A DNA stretch of 20,998 nucleotides from Elusimicrobia bacterium CG03_land_8_20_14_0_80_50_18 (lineage in GTDB: Bacteria; CG03). This document shows, piece by piece, positions 1 through 7,942 of this stretch. How positions within the stretch are numbered: position 1 is the stretch's first letter; every line of letters starts with the position of its first letter. The stretch covers positions 1 to 20,998 of the forward strand of contig PEUP01000043.1 of the NCBI GenBank assembly GCA_002780705.1, read 5' to 3'. The position numbers and the translations under genes are program-made. The notes below the pieces were generated by a model, which ran no database searches, had not been told where the DNA came from, and was given only the letters and a program-made list of their open reading frames with translations.

Positions 1-398
1 CAAGAATAAAACATATTCATCAAAAGCAAAAAGTCGCTTTATTCATATTGGACTACATACAGCGCACGGGTTATGCCGGAGGAGAAGGAAAGCCGAGGTC
101 AGAGGAGTTAGACGATGCCGCAAGGGATTTGAAAGGCCTGGCAAAAGAGATGAGTATTCCGATGATTATATTGTCTCAGCTTGAGGGGCGGTGTGAGGAC
201 GGCGTGACAAGAAAACTTTCGTTGCGGGATCTGCGGGATAGCACAAAGTTAGGGCAAATTGCCGATACGGTGCTGCTGTTAGATGATTGTGATTATGACA
301 AAGGGAAAAAACTTTTTATAGCCAAGAGTGAAAATGGCGCGGCCGGGCCGGTGAATATGATCTTTGAGAGCGCTTTCTTCAAATTTTCTGAATGCTGA
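1..398 (+). CDS. dnaB: Replicative DNA helicase (DnaB-type), C-terminal fragment, 5' end outside window
   Basis: The frame is open from base 3, so the gene starts before the window. About 130 C-terminal residues are visible. They match the RecA-like helicase domain of DnaB (superfamily 4): a Walker-B-like strand FILDYIQR, then KGLAKEMSIPMIILSQL, the segment DLRDSTKLGQIADTVLLL, and the closing AKSENGAAGPV, which matches the usual K-x-R-x-G-x-x-G tail. DnaB is the hexameric ring helicase that unwinds DNA at the replication fork. The fragment departs from textbook DnaB in places: IDYLQL becomes LDYIQR and DLRESG becomes DLRDST. It could be a chromosomal dnaB of a divergent lineage or a phage/plasmid helicase. 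The N-terminal and Walker A regions that would decide this are not in view. It converges on the tRNA-Asp gene, with about 70 bp between them. Confidence 0.8.
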   Translation, partial: RIKHIHQKQKVALFILDYIQRTGYAGGEGKPRSEELDDAARDLKGLAKEMSIPMIILSQLEGRCEDGVTRKLSLRDLRDSTKLGQIADTVLLLDDCDYDKGKKLFIAKSENGAAGPVNMIFESAFFKFSEC

Positions 399-468
399 TG
401 AATGGTTGTATCAGGGCGAATGGTATGGGAGCAAACTGTTTCCTGATATTCCTGTATTGTGAAGCTAA

Positions 469-545
469 TGGCGGGGCGAACGAGACTCGAACTCGCGACC
501 TCTGGCTTGACAGGCCAGCGTTCTAACCAACTGAACTACCGCCCC
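469..545 (-). tRNA. tRNA-Asp (anticodon GTC), CCA encoded
   Basis: On the minus strand the sequence folds as a full cloverleaf. The acceptor stem is GGGGCGG with TCGCCCC, with one G-T pair. T8 and A9 are followed by the D arm, and the anticodon stem is CTGGC/GCCAG around the loop CTGTCAA, giving anticodon GTC. The T arm is GCGAG/CTCGT with loop TTCGAGT. The discriminator is G, followed by an encoded CCA at 471-469. The arrangement closely parallels E. coli tRNA-Asp. It stands alone between the helicase fragment and comF. Confidence 0.97.
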
Positions 546-556
546 GCGATTGAGCA

Positions 557-585
557 ATGGTAGATTATTTCTCCGCGTTTGGCAA
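557..585 (-). promoter_or_regulatory. Predicted sigma70-type promoter of tRNA-Asp
   Basis: On the minus strand TTGCCA (585-580) is followed after 17 bp by TACCAT (562-557). The hexamers sit 11 bp upstream of the tRNA 5' end at 545, about the right distance for a start site just before the mature 5' end. This is by inspection only. Confidence 0.5.
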
Positions 586-603
586 GATAACAGCGAAATC
601 ATA

Positions 604-650
604 TCGGGACGAGTCCCAAGGGGATGCCTTCGGCAAATGTCCCTCCTACA
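604..650. repeat. REP-like palindromic intergenic element
   Basis: Just beyond the comF stop lie two neighbouring hairpins. One is GGGAC-GA-GTCCC (606-617). The other is centred on TGCC-TTC-GGCA, with outer GGGA/TCCC pairing (about 620-643). It ends in a TCCTACA edge, which reads TGTAGGA on the other strand. Paired short palindromes of this type are characteristic of dispersed REP-type elements. No clear T-tract follows on either strand, so an intrinsic terminator is less likely. Only one copy of this form lies in the window. Confidence 0.45.
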
Positions 651-653
651 AAT

Positions 654-1286
654 TCAGGTTTTGGCGAAGGTGAGGGCGAGGACGCGTCGCGCGCCGGATG
701 AGAGCAATGTCGCGGCGCATTCGTTGAGGGTGGCGCCCGTTGTTGCGACATCGTCTATGAGAAGGATGTTCGCGGGTATTTTTCCGCGGGCCTTGAAGGC
801 GCCTTTCACATTTTTTACTCTTTCCGCGGGGCTCAGGCCGCGCTGGGAAGGGGTGTTGCGTATCCGCCGGAGCTTTGAGGCGGAAAAGGGTATTTTCAGG
901 AGTGTTGACACGCCCGCCGCTATGAGGGAGGACTGGTTGTAGCCCCTTTCATTCTTTCTGGAGCTGTGAAGCGGCACGGGTATTATCATTTCGGGAATAA
1001 AGCTTTCGTCGTGTTTTATGAGACTGTCTGTCATGACGCGCGCGGCTATGCGGGTGCAGGAACGGACATTGCGGAATTTCATTTCCTTTATCAGATTCTT
1101 CGCCGCGCCCCTGTAAAGGGCTGAGCTGATGAGAACACAGTCGCTGTATTCCACGGGAGGCAGTTCGTATGAGCTGATCTCATCCGTGCATTCGCCGCAT
1201 ATCAGTTCTTTTGACGAGAGGGGGAGAAGCGCGCCGCAGCCCGAGCATCGCGGAGGGAAAATAAAATTGACGATGTGCCGCAGCAT
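654..1286 (-). CDS. comF: ComF family protein (phosphoribosyltransferase-like)
   Basis: This is a 210-residue protein of normal ComF length. The N-terminus has a zinc-ribbon-like four-cysteine knuckle (C14, C17, C30, C33). The C-terminal half is a type I phosphoribosyltransferase domain, with the PRPP-binding loop IDDVATTGAT at residues 177-186. The family-typical IPVPLH...ERGYNQ segment precedes it. In naturally competent bacteria ComF acts on the cytoplasmic side of DNA uptake; in many other bacteria its role is unproven. The ATG shares one base with the TGA of the upstream sprA-like gene (TGATG), so the two are probably translated as a coupled operon. A REP-like element follows immediately downstream. 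Confidence 0.92.
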   Translation of the reverse strand: MLRHIVNFIFPPRCSGCGALLPLSSKELICGECTDEISSYELPPVEYSDCVLISSALYRGAAKNLIKEMKFRNVRSCTRIAARVMTDSLIKHDESFIPEMIIPVPLHSSRKNERGYNQSSLIAAGVSTLLKIPFSASKLRRIRNTPSQRGLSPAERVKNVKGAFKARGKIPANILLIDDVATTGATLNECAATLLSSGARRVLALTFAKT

Positions 1287-4200
1287 CAGAAGATTATCTC
1301 AAGTTTTGTGCTGATGTGGAACGCCATATAATTGTTTTCGCGGCGTTTTGTGTAGTCGGCGTAGGAGAGGCCGCCGCCGAGGCTCCAGCGGAAATTGGAA
1401 GACATGTCAAAGTCCATGGAGAAATTCCCGGTGTAGAGCTGATAGTTGGTGCTCGTGACATTTAGACTGCTGCGTTTGAGCGTGCCGGAGAAGTCTATGT
1501 TATAACGGACATTCTGATCTATCTCCATTTTTTTGGAGCTGAAAGGCATCCGTATGATCTTCCTCATCTTCACCGTGTCTGAATGGAGTTTACCGCTGAT
1601 GGTGTGAGAGCGGTCATCCTTGGACATAATGCCGCCGGCGGCGAAGCCCGCGTTGTTGGCCCCGCTGTAAGTGACATTGGAATGCCATTTCTGCCAGAGG
1701 TCAAAATTGACGCTTGTGTTCCACGATTTGTCTTTGCCGTTTCCGGCGACGACATTCTGCTGGAGGTTCAGGTTCTCCGTTTCGCTCATTTTGAAGCCGG
1801 TGCCGACGGTGAATTTCTGCCACTTGAAATTGAGCGTGAGGCCCTGGCGCGCGGTGGAATTGAGCGTAAGGTTTTTCTGCTCGGTCTTTGAGTTGTATAT
1901 TTCTATGAGCGTGTTTATGGCGGAAAAATCTTTCCCGAAGAAAGGTATTTTTTCAAGTGAGGATATTCTTATACGGGCGTCGGGAAAGGTGAGGGTGAGA
2001 GATTGTGACGGCGTGCCGGTGAGTTCGGTCCTTGCGAGGTTGGATGTGTAGTTCAGCTGTATGTCAGTGGTGCCGAGAGGCGTCCACGCGCCGTCAAGAT
2101 TCAGGAAGCTGAAGGGCTTGTACGAGGTGGAGAGGGTATCGGCGCGGGATGTGGAGTAGGAATATAGCTCGGCCTCGGGATTCGTTTCGTCAAATGTCAG
2201 TCCTGTGTATGCGAAGCCGTTGTCGCGGAGAAATAGTTTGTCCAACGCCTTGAAATCTTTGTCCACATTCTTGTATACATCGGCATCCGTCACCTTCAGG
2301 TTGTAATTGAAAGTGAGGCTGTTGGTGGGCCCGAAGTTTATCAGACTGTTCATGTTCAGCGGTATGCCGAAGCCCGCGGAGCTGGTTCTGTTTATGTCTT
2401 TCAGCGTGAGGCCTATGCTTTTCCATGCTTCGGTGCTCGCAGGCAGGGCGTAATTTTCCGTCACGGCGGCGCTGTAATTAAAGCTGGTGTTGAGCCATTT
2501 GAAGGGTCTGAGGTTCCCGCTGATGCCCGCGGCGGCATTCTGGCTGTTGAGAAGACGCTCTATGCTGTTTTCTTCGAGTTTCTTCCCGGAGAAATTACGC
2601 GTGAGTTTATAATTGCCGCTGAAGTTGAGCGCTTTGAGCGGATAGAATTGCGCGTCGCCGTAGAATGTCTCTGTTTTATTCTCGGTGTCCACATTGCTGA
2701 TTTGCGCGTTATATTCCACCTCTGTGATTGAGCGGCTGTAATCGGCCGTTATATTTTTAGGGAGTATGATGAGATTGGGCAGTGTGTAGGTCATGCGTCC
2801 GTGCGCGGTTTCGGCGCTGTCTGTTTTGCCGGCCAGGGTGTTGGAAGTGACGGAGTGGCTGTAATCGCCGGAAAACTGGGGAAGGTGTTTTATGTTGAGC
2901 GCGCCTTTCAGGGAGTAAAGATTTTTCTCTATTCTGCCTTCGTCCCATGCGCTGAGATACTGGGCCATGGGCGCGTCTGACAGCTTGACCTTTTCACGAG
3001 GTGTGGTGATAACCGATTTTTCTATGTGGCCGGAAAGAGGCATCCATCTGAGGCGGTTAAAACTGATGTCTCCGCTTTTGAGATCCTGATCGCTGGAGCT
3101 GGCAAAAGTCATGCTTTTGAAATTGGAGTCAATGTCCCTGGCCGAGCCGCTGACAGTGAACCATCCCGGCAGTTCCACGGAGGCCTGCGCTTTTTTCGCG
3201 CTGCCTGTTTCTTTTTTGACGCCCGACACATATATGTCGTTAAACCATAGCTCTCCGTGGGGGAAAGCTGTGTCCCCGCTTTTTATGCCCACGAATATCC
3301 TTGTGATGTTGTTCAGGTTCACGCTGCCTGTCTGGGATTGAAAGCCGTCGGGAATGGAGTCATAGTTTTCATCCAGCAGGGATATGCTGAAAGCTTTCCA
3401 GCCCGTGAAATCATCGGTGAAGAAATACTCATAATAATTTGCCCTGTCGTTGCCCATGCGGATAAAGGCGCTGTTTCCCGAGTTTTCGCCGTAGACGAAG
3501 AAGTTCAGGGTTTTATAGATAAAAAGATCCATCCTTGTGTATGAGGCGTATGTGTAAGCCGTCGCATTGGGTGAAAGCTTATAATTTATCCTCAGCGCCT
3601 GCTCGCGCGTTTCCAGATCGCTGATAGCATAAAGTTCGTTGTAATAAGGCGTGTAAAGGAGGGATTTACCGGCGTATTCTGGATCTGTCTCGTTATTGAT
3701 TGCGGAGACATCAAAATCATCCCCGTCGATGTCCATGTCTATTTCTGCGTTGTCGCGGAAGAGAACGGGCTTCTGCCATCTGTTGCCCACGAGCCCCACA
3801 TCGGCTATTTTGATCTCCCCCGTCGTCGCCGCCCCCGAGGCCATGCCGATGGTGAGGCCGATTTGTTTTACAGATCGCCATGCGGTTCTGTTAGTAGCCG
3901 TGATAGGAAGTTCGTATCTGAATTTCTGCCAGCCCGACCATGACACCGTCACGGCCGTTGAATATATAATGTTCTCGTCCGTTGACAGCACGTCGTCGCC
4001 GTCAAGGTCCTCACTGTTTAAGCGTCCGTTGTCCTCGCCCCATGTGAACCATGTCGCGGCGCTGCCCGGATAATTGAATTTCACACCCGTGTCCTCTCCG
4101 TCGTTGAGAAAGTTGTCGTTGTTTTTGTCTTCGGTGTCCAGCTTAGCGTCGCCGTCGGCGTCTTCGTTGAAGCGGCCGAGTTCTATTATCAGGGTTTCGT

Positions 4201-6430
4201 TTTTCCCGCTGCCCCAGATATAGCCCTCTATGTATTTTTTCAGGCTGTAATCCGCTCCTGCGTTTGATATGGGATGGACGAGAGCTGTCTGGCCGCCGTC
4301 CGGCATGAGGGAATAATTCATGGCGAGGGCGCTTGTGTCGTCCTTGTCCGTGTAATAAAAGGGATTGAGATCTCTCATGTTGATTCCGGAGATTTCGCTC
4401 CATACGAGCATTCCGCGCTTGTCACGGTCCTGTATGGCCAGGGGCTGCCATCTTTTCTCGTAGGTGGATATAGAATCCGTCTGTTTTATGTTTTCCATGT
4501 TTTCGATGATGGCTTTGCCCGCTTTGTTGGGGTCGTTTTCGCTCTGCGCCGCCTCTCCGGAAAAATTGAGCCTGAAGGGGAAGTTCCTTTTCGGATTTAT
4601 GGAAAGCGCCGTGTTTATGTCCAGCAGCAGCGTTGAAGGCGATGTCTGGTAAATGCTGGGGATGTCTCCCGCCGACGGCGCGAAATTGTATAGCATGGTG
4701 CCGCCGACGAAGAAATTAGGGCCGGGCCTGTATTCAAGCCGCGTTCCGGCGAGAGTCTGTTCCTGTCCGCCGACGAAAGGATAATATTCGTAGGACGCCT
4801 CTATGGAAGATTCGTCTTTTATGTCTTCGGTGTTGAGGAAGGTTATCCAGCCGGAGTAATAATCCAGCATATAGTCCCTGTCCTTGTCCAGGACTTTGCC
4901 GTCCAGCGTTATTCTTTCTGAATCCTTGACGATGCTCGGGCGCAGGAGATAGGTGTTGAGTTTCACGCGGTATTCCGAGTAGATTGCGAAATGCCGCCGC
5001 TCGCCCTGGTATGAAGGATCGTAGGTGTCGCTGTAGTCGAAGCCCAGTTCCTTGCCGATGTCTTCAAAGGGTCTTTCTCTGCTGAACTCAATGATGCCCA
5101 GGTCATAATCCACCGTGAAGGCCGCGGATGAGAAATTCACATAAGGGTTGCCGTCGGATGTCGTTTCGCTGTTGGCGTTGTCCAGTATTTTGATGATGAA
5201 TTTTTCCCCAAGGGCATCGCGTATTATGTTTGTGGCGAGTAACGAGTAACGGTTTTTCAGCTCGTAATGGTCTTCATCGGGCGCGGAGCGTCCGACCCTG
5301 GCGCCGTCGTCTTTTATCACCGTTTTATATCCACCGGCGTTATATGAGGAAAAGGTGTTTCCGTCGGTGTCCGACCAGTCGCAGGCGATAATGGCGTCCT
5401 TCGCTATGGATTTGTAGAAGGTGACGATTCCGCGGGAATGATCCACGACATAATCTATGCCCGGTTTGAGAAGGTCAAAATGTCCGTTGAAGGTCTGCGT
5501 GCCCCAGATGACCGTCATGGGCTGGGTGATGCCGGAAAGATTGTTCTCTCCTATTCTGTCGTCCACCCATATCTCGACGGAGCCCCTGGCCAGAGGCAGT
5601 GACGCGGTGGAGTTGTAGAGTTTGTAATATCTGCGGCTGAGATAAGAGGCGTCGTTTATTGTGGGTTTTCTGAATTCAGTGGAACCGGTGAAGCGTTTTA
5701 TCTCGTTCAGGCCTTTTGTCTGTGAGCCGACAAACCACATTGACAGGTCTTTGTATTTGGCCGAGCCCATAAAGCCAAAGAGGTTTTTATCCAGGCCGGC
5801 TTTTCCCGAATAGCCGACGAATTCCGTTCCGGGCAGGGATAGCGTGATGTCGCCGAATTCCACCTTCTGGACGATCTCGTCGGGGTCGCCTGTGTATTTG
5901 ATCTGGATGTTGCGGCGGTTGAGATCACCCTGATTGTCGTCGTAGTTTATGTCCACATCTATCTTGCGCCCGACTTTTCCCTTGATCTTGATCTGCAGTT
6001 GTTGGTCCATATCCATATCAAAGCCGTCGGTGCCGCCGGCGCTGGCGGTTCTCTTGGATGCGTCGCGCTCCTTGTAAAGCACTTTCCCGAATTTCATTGT
6101 AATTGATTTCCTGCCTGAGACGGCAAGTTCGCCGCCGCTTTCCGCGGGAAGGGCTATATCAAATTGAGCCTTGGGCAGAAGAGCGGGGGACACGACGGGC
6201 TTTTTGATTTCTTCCGAATCCGCTTCTTCCGCTATTTTGTCAAGACTTTTTTTCTCAAAACTGTAGTCCTCTTTTTGCCGGCGGATTTCCTGCCAGAGGT
6301 CATAATTGAAGGGTATTTCTTCCGCGGCCGCGGCGCCGGATAAGCAAAGGGACGCGTATAGGGCCGCGACGCGCAAGAGCGGCGAAAATCTCAAAACATG
6401 CCTGTTCATAGGGTTATATTTACGCTCCAT
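1286..6430 (-). CDS. sprA: Giant outer-membrane beta-barrel protein, SprA/Sov-like (T9SS translocon family)
   Basis: The protein has 1714 residues and begins with a signal peptide ending around AAAAEE. The start is either M1 or M8 (MNRHVLRF, at 6409). Family features visible in order: an N-terminal segment with QLQIKIKGKVGRKIDVDINY, IQIKYTGDPDEIVQKVEFGD and a LPGTEFVGYSG block; barrel-repeat motifs of the type KPGIDYVVDHSRGIVTF and DKDRDYMLDYYSGWITFL followed by EASYEYYPF and AGTRLEYRPGPNFFVGGTML; a later NFFVYGENSG...IRMGNDRANYYEYFF; and a C-terminal phenylalanine. Asp-rich DxDxDG calcium-type repeats lie near residues 752-815 and 900. SprA is the outer-membrane channel of the type IX secretion system in Bacteroidota, usually near 2,400 residues, so this member is clearly shorter. 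A general export or surface role is inferred. It is transcribed with comF from a promoter abutting the ATG. Confidence 0.82.
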   Translation of the reverse strand: MERKYNPMNRHVLRFSPLLRVAALYASLCLSGAAAAEEIPFNYDLWQEIRRQKEDYSFEKKSLDKIAEEADSEEIKKPVVSPALLPKAQFDIALPAESGGELAVSGRKSITMKFGKVLYKERDASKRTASAGGTDGFDMDMDQQLQIKIKGKVGRKIDVDINYDDNQGDLNRRNIQIKYTGDPDEIVQKVEFGDITLSLPGTEFVGYSGKAGLDKNLFGFMGSAKYKDLSMWFVGSQTKGLNEIKRFTGSTEFRKPTINDASYLSRRYYKLYNSTASLPLARGSVEIWVDDRIGENNLSGITQPMTVIWGTQTFNGHFDLLKPGIDYVVDHSRGIVTFYKSIAKDAIIACDWSDTDGNTFSSYNAGGYKTVIKDDGARVGRSAPDEDHYELKNRYSLLATNIIRDALGEKFIIKILDNANSETTSDGNPYVNFSSAAFTVDYDLGIIEFSRERPFEDIGKELGFDYSDTYDPSYQGERRHFAIYSEYRVKLNTYLLRPSIVKDSERITLDGKVLDKDRDYMLDYYSGWITFLNTEDIKDESSIEASYEYYPFVGGQEQTLAGTRLEYRPGPNFFVGGTMLYNFAPSAGDIPSIYQTSPSTLLLDINTALSINPKRNFPFRLNFSGEAAQSENDPNKAGKAIIENMENIKQTDSISTYEKRWQPLAIQDRDKRGMLVWSEISGINMRDLNPFYYTDKDDTSALAMNYSLMPDGGQTALVHPISNAGADYSLKKYIEGYIWGSGKNETLIIELGRFNEDADGDAKLDTEDKNNDNFLNDGEDTGVKFNYPGSAATWFTWGEDNGRLNSEDLDGDDVLSTDENIIYSTAVTVSWSGWQKFRYELPITATNRTAWRSVKQIGLTIGMASGAATTGEIKIADVGLVGNRWQKPVLFRDNAEIDMDIDGDDFDVSAINNETDPEYAGKSLLYTPYYNELYAISDLETREQALRINYKLSPNATAYTYASYTRMDLFIYKTLNFFVYGENSGNSAFIRMGNDRANYYEYFFTDDFTGWKAFSISLLDENYDSIPDGFQSQTGSVNLNNITRIFVGIKSGDTAFPHGELWFNDIYVSGVKKETGSAKKAQASVELPGWFTVSGSARDIDSNFKSMTFASSSDQDLKSGDISFNRLRWMPLSGHIEKSVITTPREKVKLSDAPMAQYLSAWDEGRIEKNLYSLKGALNIKHLPQFSGDYSHSVTSNTLAGKTDSAETAHGRMTYTLPNLIILPKNITADYSRSITEVEYNAQISNVDTENKTETFYGDAQFYPLKALNFSGNYKLTRNFSGKKLEENSIERLLNSQNAAAGISGNLRPFKWLNTSFNYSAAVTENYALPASTEAWKSIGLTLKDINRTSSAGFGIPLNMNSLINFGPTNSLTFNYNLKVTDADVYKNVDKDFKALDKLFLRDNGFAYTGLTFDETNPEAELYSYSTSRADTLSTSYKPFSFLNLDGAWTPLGTTDIQLNYTSNLARTELTGTPSQSLTLTFPDARIRISSLEKIPFFGKDFSAINTLIEIYNSKTEQKNLTLNSTARQGLTLNFKWQKFTVGTGFKMSETENLNLQQNVVAGNGKDKSWNTSVNFDLWQKWHSNVTYSGANNAGFAAGGIMSKDDRSHTISGKLHSDTVKMRKIIRMPFSSKKMEIDQNVRYNIDFSGTLKRSSLNVTSTNYQLYTGNFSMDFDMSSNFRWSLGGGLSYADYTKRRENNYMAFHISTKLEIIF

Positions 6431-6436
6431 AATATA

Positions 6437-6465
6437 ATTTTAGTCGGAAATCATCGGGATTTCAA
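6437..6465 (-). promoter_or_regulatory. Predicted promoter of sprA-like/comF operon, probably giving a leaderless mRNA
   Basis: On the minus strand TTGAAA (6465-6460), a 17-bp spacer and TAAAAT (6442-6437) are followed by only six bases before ATG at 6430. Transcription would start at or next to the A of that ATG. No Shine-Dalgarno precedes M1. If M8 (6409) is used instead, the GGAG at 6428-6425 lies 15 nt upstream, which is rather far. Confidence 0.6.
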
Positions 6466-6496
6466 CAAATTCAGAGTATTGTAATAAAAAAATCAG

Positions 6497-6560
6497 GAAG
6501 GGTATAGGGGCAGATTTCGCCCCCCTTCGTCCAGATTTTTATGTGAGGCAACGCCCCCCT
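6497..6560. repeat. GC-rich hairpin and direct repeat between divergent promoters
   Basis: In the 194-bp gap between the divergent genes there is an imperfect hairpin. GAAGG (6497-6501) pairs with CCTTC (6524-6528), and GGGGC (6507-6511) pairs with GCCCC (6519-6523). The 9-mer CGCCCCCCT occurs at 6518-6526 and again at 6552-6560, 34 bp apart. The element lies upstream of both predicted -35 boxes. It could be an operator or a small mobile palindrome; nothing in the sequence decides. Confidence 0.3.
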
Positions 6561-6561
6561 C

Positions 6562-6590
6562 TTGCGCTGGAAAGGTTTTTGGATTATAAT
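6562..6590 (+). promoter_or_regulatory. Predicted sigma70-type promoter of the secreted-protein gene at 6625
   Basis: TTGCGC (6562-6567), 17 bp and a perfect TATAAT (6585-6590) are present. The predicted start site near 6597 leaves a leader of about 28 nt containing GGGAGG (6614-6619), 5 nt before ATG. This is a conventional leadered arrangement, unlike the promoter of the divergent sprA-like gene. Confidence 0.65.
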
Positions 6591-6624
6591 AATAAAAAGC
6601 GTAGAAGTGTTTTGGGAGGTTGAT

Positions 6625-7221
6625 ATGCGTAAAAGTTTAATTCTGTTTTTTGCGGGTTTATTTGTTTTAATTGTGGGTTTTAATTCTGGGGTTTTTGCCG
6701 CAGGGGAACACAAAGGCGAGGCGCAGATGCTGGATGTGGATATACAGTTTTCAGGCGCGAGGGGCTATACCGTCACAAATGCTGACGGTATTTTTTATCA
6801 TTTTTACGGCATTGTCGCAAAGGAAAACAAAATATACCCCGAGAAATATTGGGGCTCTGTGCCGCTTTACTTCTTTGGACAGACGATTCCCGTCACGGTC
6901 GTCGTCACAAACAAAGGTCCCCGCGCGAAAGCGAAAATAAAAGTGGTGTCGGAAAGTTACTGTCTTATGACCGACGGCTCAAACGGCGCGGCTCTTATGA
7001 AGCCGAAAATTGTTGAAGTGGAAATCGCCAGAGGCGAAACGAAAACAATTGACGCTTCCTTTAACTGCGAATACACTCCCGAAGCGGATTCCGGTCTTGA
7101 CCGTTTCACCGTTAAGGTTCTTCATATAAATTCAGGAGGCGGCCCCGGAAATGAGGAGCCGGCTCTAATAATGAGCAGGGAAGGTATTTTCTGCCCGCCG
7201 GAATACATACCGGGGAAATAA
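6625..7221 (+). CDS. Secreted protein of unknown function
   Basis: The start is placed at ATG 6625 because GGGAGG lies 5 nt upstream and a signal peptide follows directly (MRKSLILFFAGLFVLIVG..., cleavage probably after FAA near residues 24-25). A longer in-frame start at 6562 falls inside the promoter. The protein is 198 residues. The mature part looks all-beta, with a stretch PVTVVVTNKGPRAKAKIKVV reminiscent of CARDB/Ig-like domains in exported proteins. It contains three cysteines in the mature region. No catalytic motif is recognised. It is monocistronic, divergent from the sprA-like operon and upstream of the Tad locus. A cell-surface or periplasmic role is inferred only from the signal peptide. 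Confidence 0.8.
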   Translation: MRKSLILFFAGLFVLIVGFNSGVFAAGEHKGEAQMLDVDIQFSGARGYTVTNADGIFYHFYGIVAKENKIYPEKYWGSVPLYFFGQTIPVTVVVTNKGPRAKAKIKVVSESYCLMTDGSNGAALMKPKIVEVEIARGETKTIDASFNCEYTPEADSGLDRFTVKVLHINSGGGPGNEEPALIMSREGIFCPPEYIPGK

Positions 7222-7234
7222 CTTTATATTAGGA

Positions 7235-7244
7235 ACCGTCCCCA
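7235..7244. repeat. Short dispersed motif ACCGTCCCCA, copy 1
   Basis: The 10-mer ACCGTCCCCA lies just after the stop of the secreted-protein gene and before the transposase remnant. The identical 10-mer recurs at 10537-10546, also just downstream of a plus-strand stop codon. It may be a core of a REP-like family, judging only from two copies. Confidence 0.35.
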
Positions 7245-7252
7245 CTCGCTGA

Positions 7253-7525
7253 GACAGGAACTGGCAGGAGATAATACCTTTCCTGGCTTATCCTGAAGAC
7301 ATCCGGAAAACAATCTATACGACCAATGCGATTGAATCCCTGAATCACGGTCTGAGGAAAGTTACTAAAAACAGGGGGGCTTTCCCGAATGACGAGGCAG
7401 CTCTGAAATTACTGTATATGGCTTTGCGAAATGCGGCTAAAAAATGGACGCTGCCATTACGGAACTGGAAGCAGGCTTTAAATCAATTTGCCATAATATT
7501 TGAGGGCGGGTTTCCGGATTTTTAG
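7253..7525 (+). pseudogene. IS256-family (Mutator-type) transposase, 5'-truncated remnant
   Basis: There are 91 in-frame codons with no start codon and a stop (TGA, 7250-7252) just upstream. The translation carries the C-terminal signature of IS256-family transposases: NWQEIIPFLAYPEDIRK, then TIYTTNAIESLNHGLRKVTK, NRGAFPNDEAALKLLYMALR and NWKQALNQFAIIFEG. Full-length members have about 400 residues, so roughly the N-terminal three quarters, including most of the DDE catalytic core, is missing. The gene is a dead end fragment. It ends 18 bp before the -35 box of the prepilin operon. Its terminal inverted repeat, if retained, would lie at about 7526-7560, but I cannot identify it with confidence. 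Confidence 0.9.
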
Positions 7526-7542
7526 TGAGGCAATTCGCGGGC

Positions 7543-7572
7543 TTGACAAAGGCGGGTTGACAAATGTATAAT
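7543..7572 (+). promoter_or_regulatory. Strong consensus promoter of the prepilin operon
   Basis: TTGACA (7543-7548), 18 bp and TATAAT (7567-7572) are both perfect consensus hexamers. A second TTGACA at 7557-7562 is too close to serve the same -10 box. Only eight bases separate TATAAT from the first prepilin ATG at 7581, with no Shine-Dalgarno, so the transcript is leaderless or nearly so. Confidence 0.75.
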
Positions 7573-7580
7573 TTAACGGT

Positions 7581-7760
7581 ATGAAAGCTATTAAAATGGA
7601 CAGACTCGGCGATTGGCTGTTTTCGGAAAGCGGCCAGGGGCAGAGCGAGTACATCCTGATGGTGTTCTGCCTGTCGGTGGCTATTTTCGGTTTGCAGATT
7701 TTTAATCTGGTACTGAACAAGGCCTATTTGGACGCTGTCAACAGGATAAGGAAATGGTGA
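7581..7760 (+). CDS. Flp-type prepilin 1
   Basis: This is a 59-residue protein with the Flp (type IVb/c) prepilin layout. It has a leader of 18 residues ending in Gly, then QGQSEYILMVF and a hydrophobic helix (Glu at +5 and Tyr at +6 after G18), with a short charged tail. The +5 Glu/+6 Tyr pair is the Flp hallmark, and cleavage by a prepilin peptidase after G18 is expected. It is the first gene after the consensus promoter, with ATG about 8 bases from the -10 box and no Shine-Dalgarno. A second in-frame ATG (7596) also lacks one. It overlaps prepilin 2 by 7 bases. Whether it is the major subunit cannot be read from sequence. Confidence 0.85.
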   Translation: MKAIKMDRLGDWLFSESGQGQSEYILMVFCLSVAIFGLQIFNLVLNKAYLDAVNRIRKW

Positions 7761-7942
7761 AAGGGCTATCGGATTTTTTTCCCGGAGGGGAAGAAGGCCA
7801 GGCGATGACCGAGTACATCCTTATGATGTTTCTCGTCGTTTTGTCCGTCGCGCAGGTGCTCAGGGCATTCGGCCTGTGCCTGGATATAGCTCTCATACAG
7901 TCGGCGAGAAAGCTCGGCGGTTTTGGAGGCACGATAAAATGA
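7754..7942 (+). CDS. Flp-type prepilin 2
   Basis: This 62-residue protein has a 15-residue leader ending EEG, then QAMTEYILMMF and a hydrophobic segment, so Glu +5 and Tyr +6 are kept. AGGATAAGG just before the ATG can act as the ribosome binding site within the end of prepilin 1. The C-terminal part (DIALIQSARKLGG) is short, as in Flp. It overlaps prepilin 1 by 7 bases and prepilin 3 by 4 bases (ATGA), which suggests coupled translation. It is divergent in sequence from prepilins 4 and 5 outside the processing motif. Confidence 0.85.
   Translation: MVKGLSDFFPGGEEGQAMTEYILMMFLVVLSVAQVLRAFGLCLDIALIQSARKLGGFGGTIK

Noticed and set aside
604..650. Intrinsic terminator for the sprA-comF operon
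   Set aside because: The hairpins lack a following T-tract on the minus strand; a REP-like element fits better.
550..942. 130-codon plus-strand frame opposite the 3' half of comF
   Set aside because: It runs antisense to a well-supported ComF domain, covers the tRNA promoter and the REP-like element, and its translation is Arg-rich with no motif.
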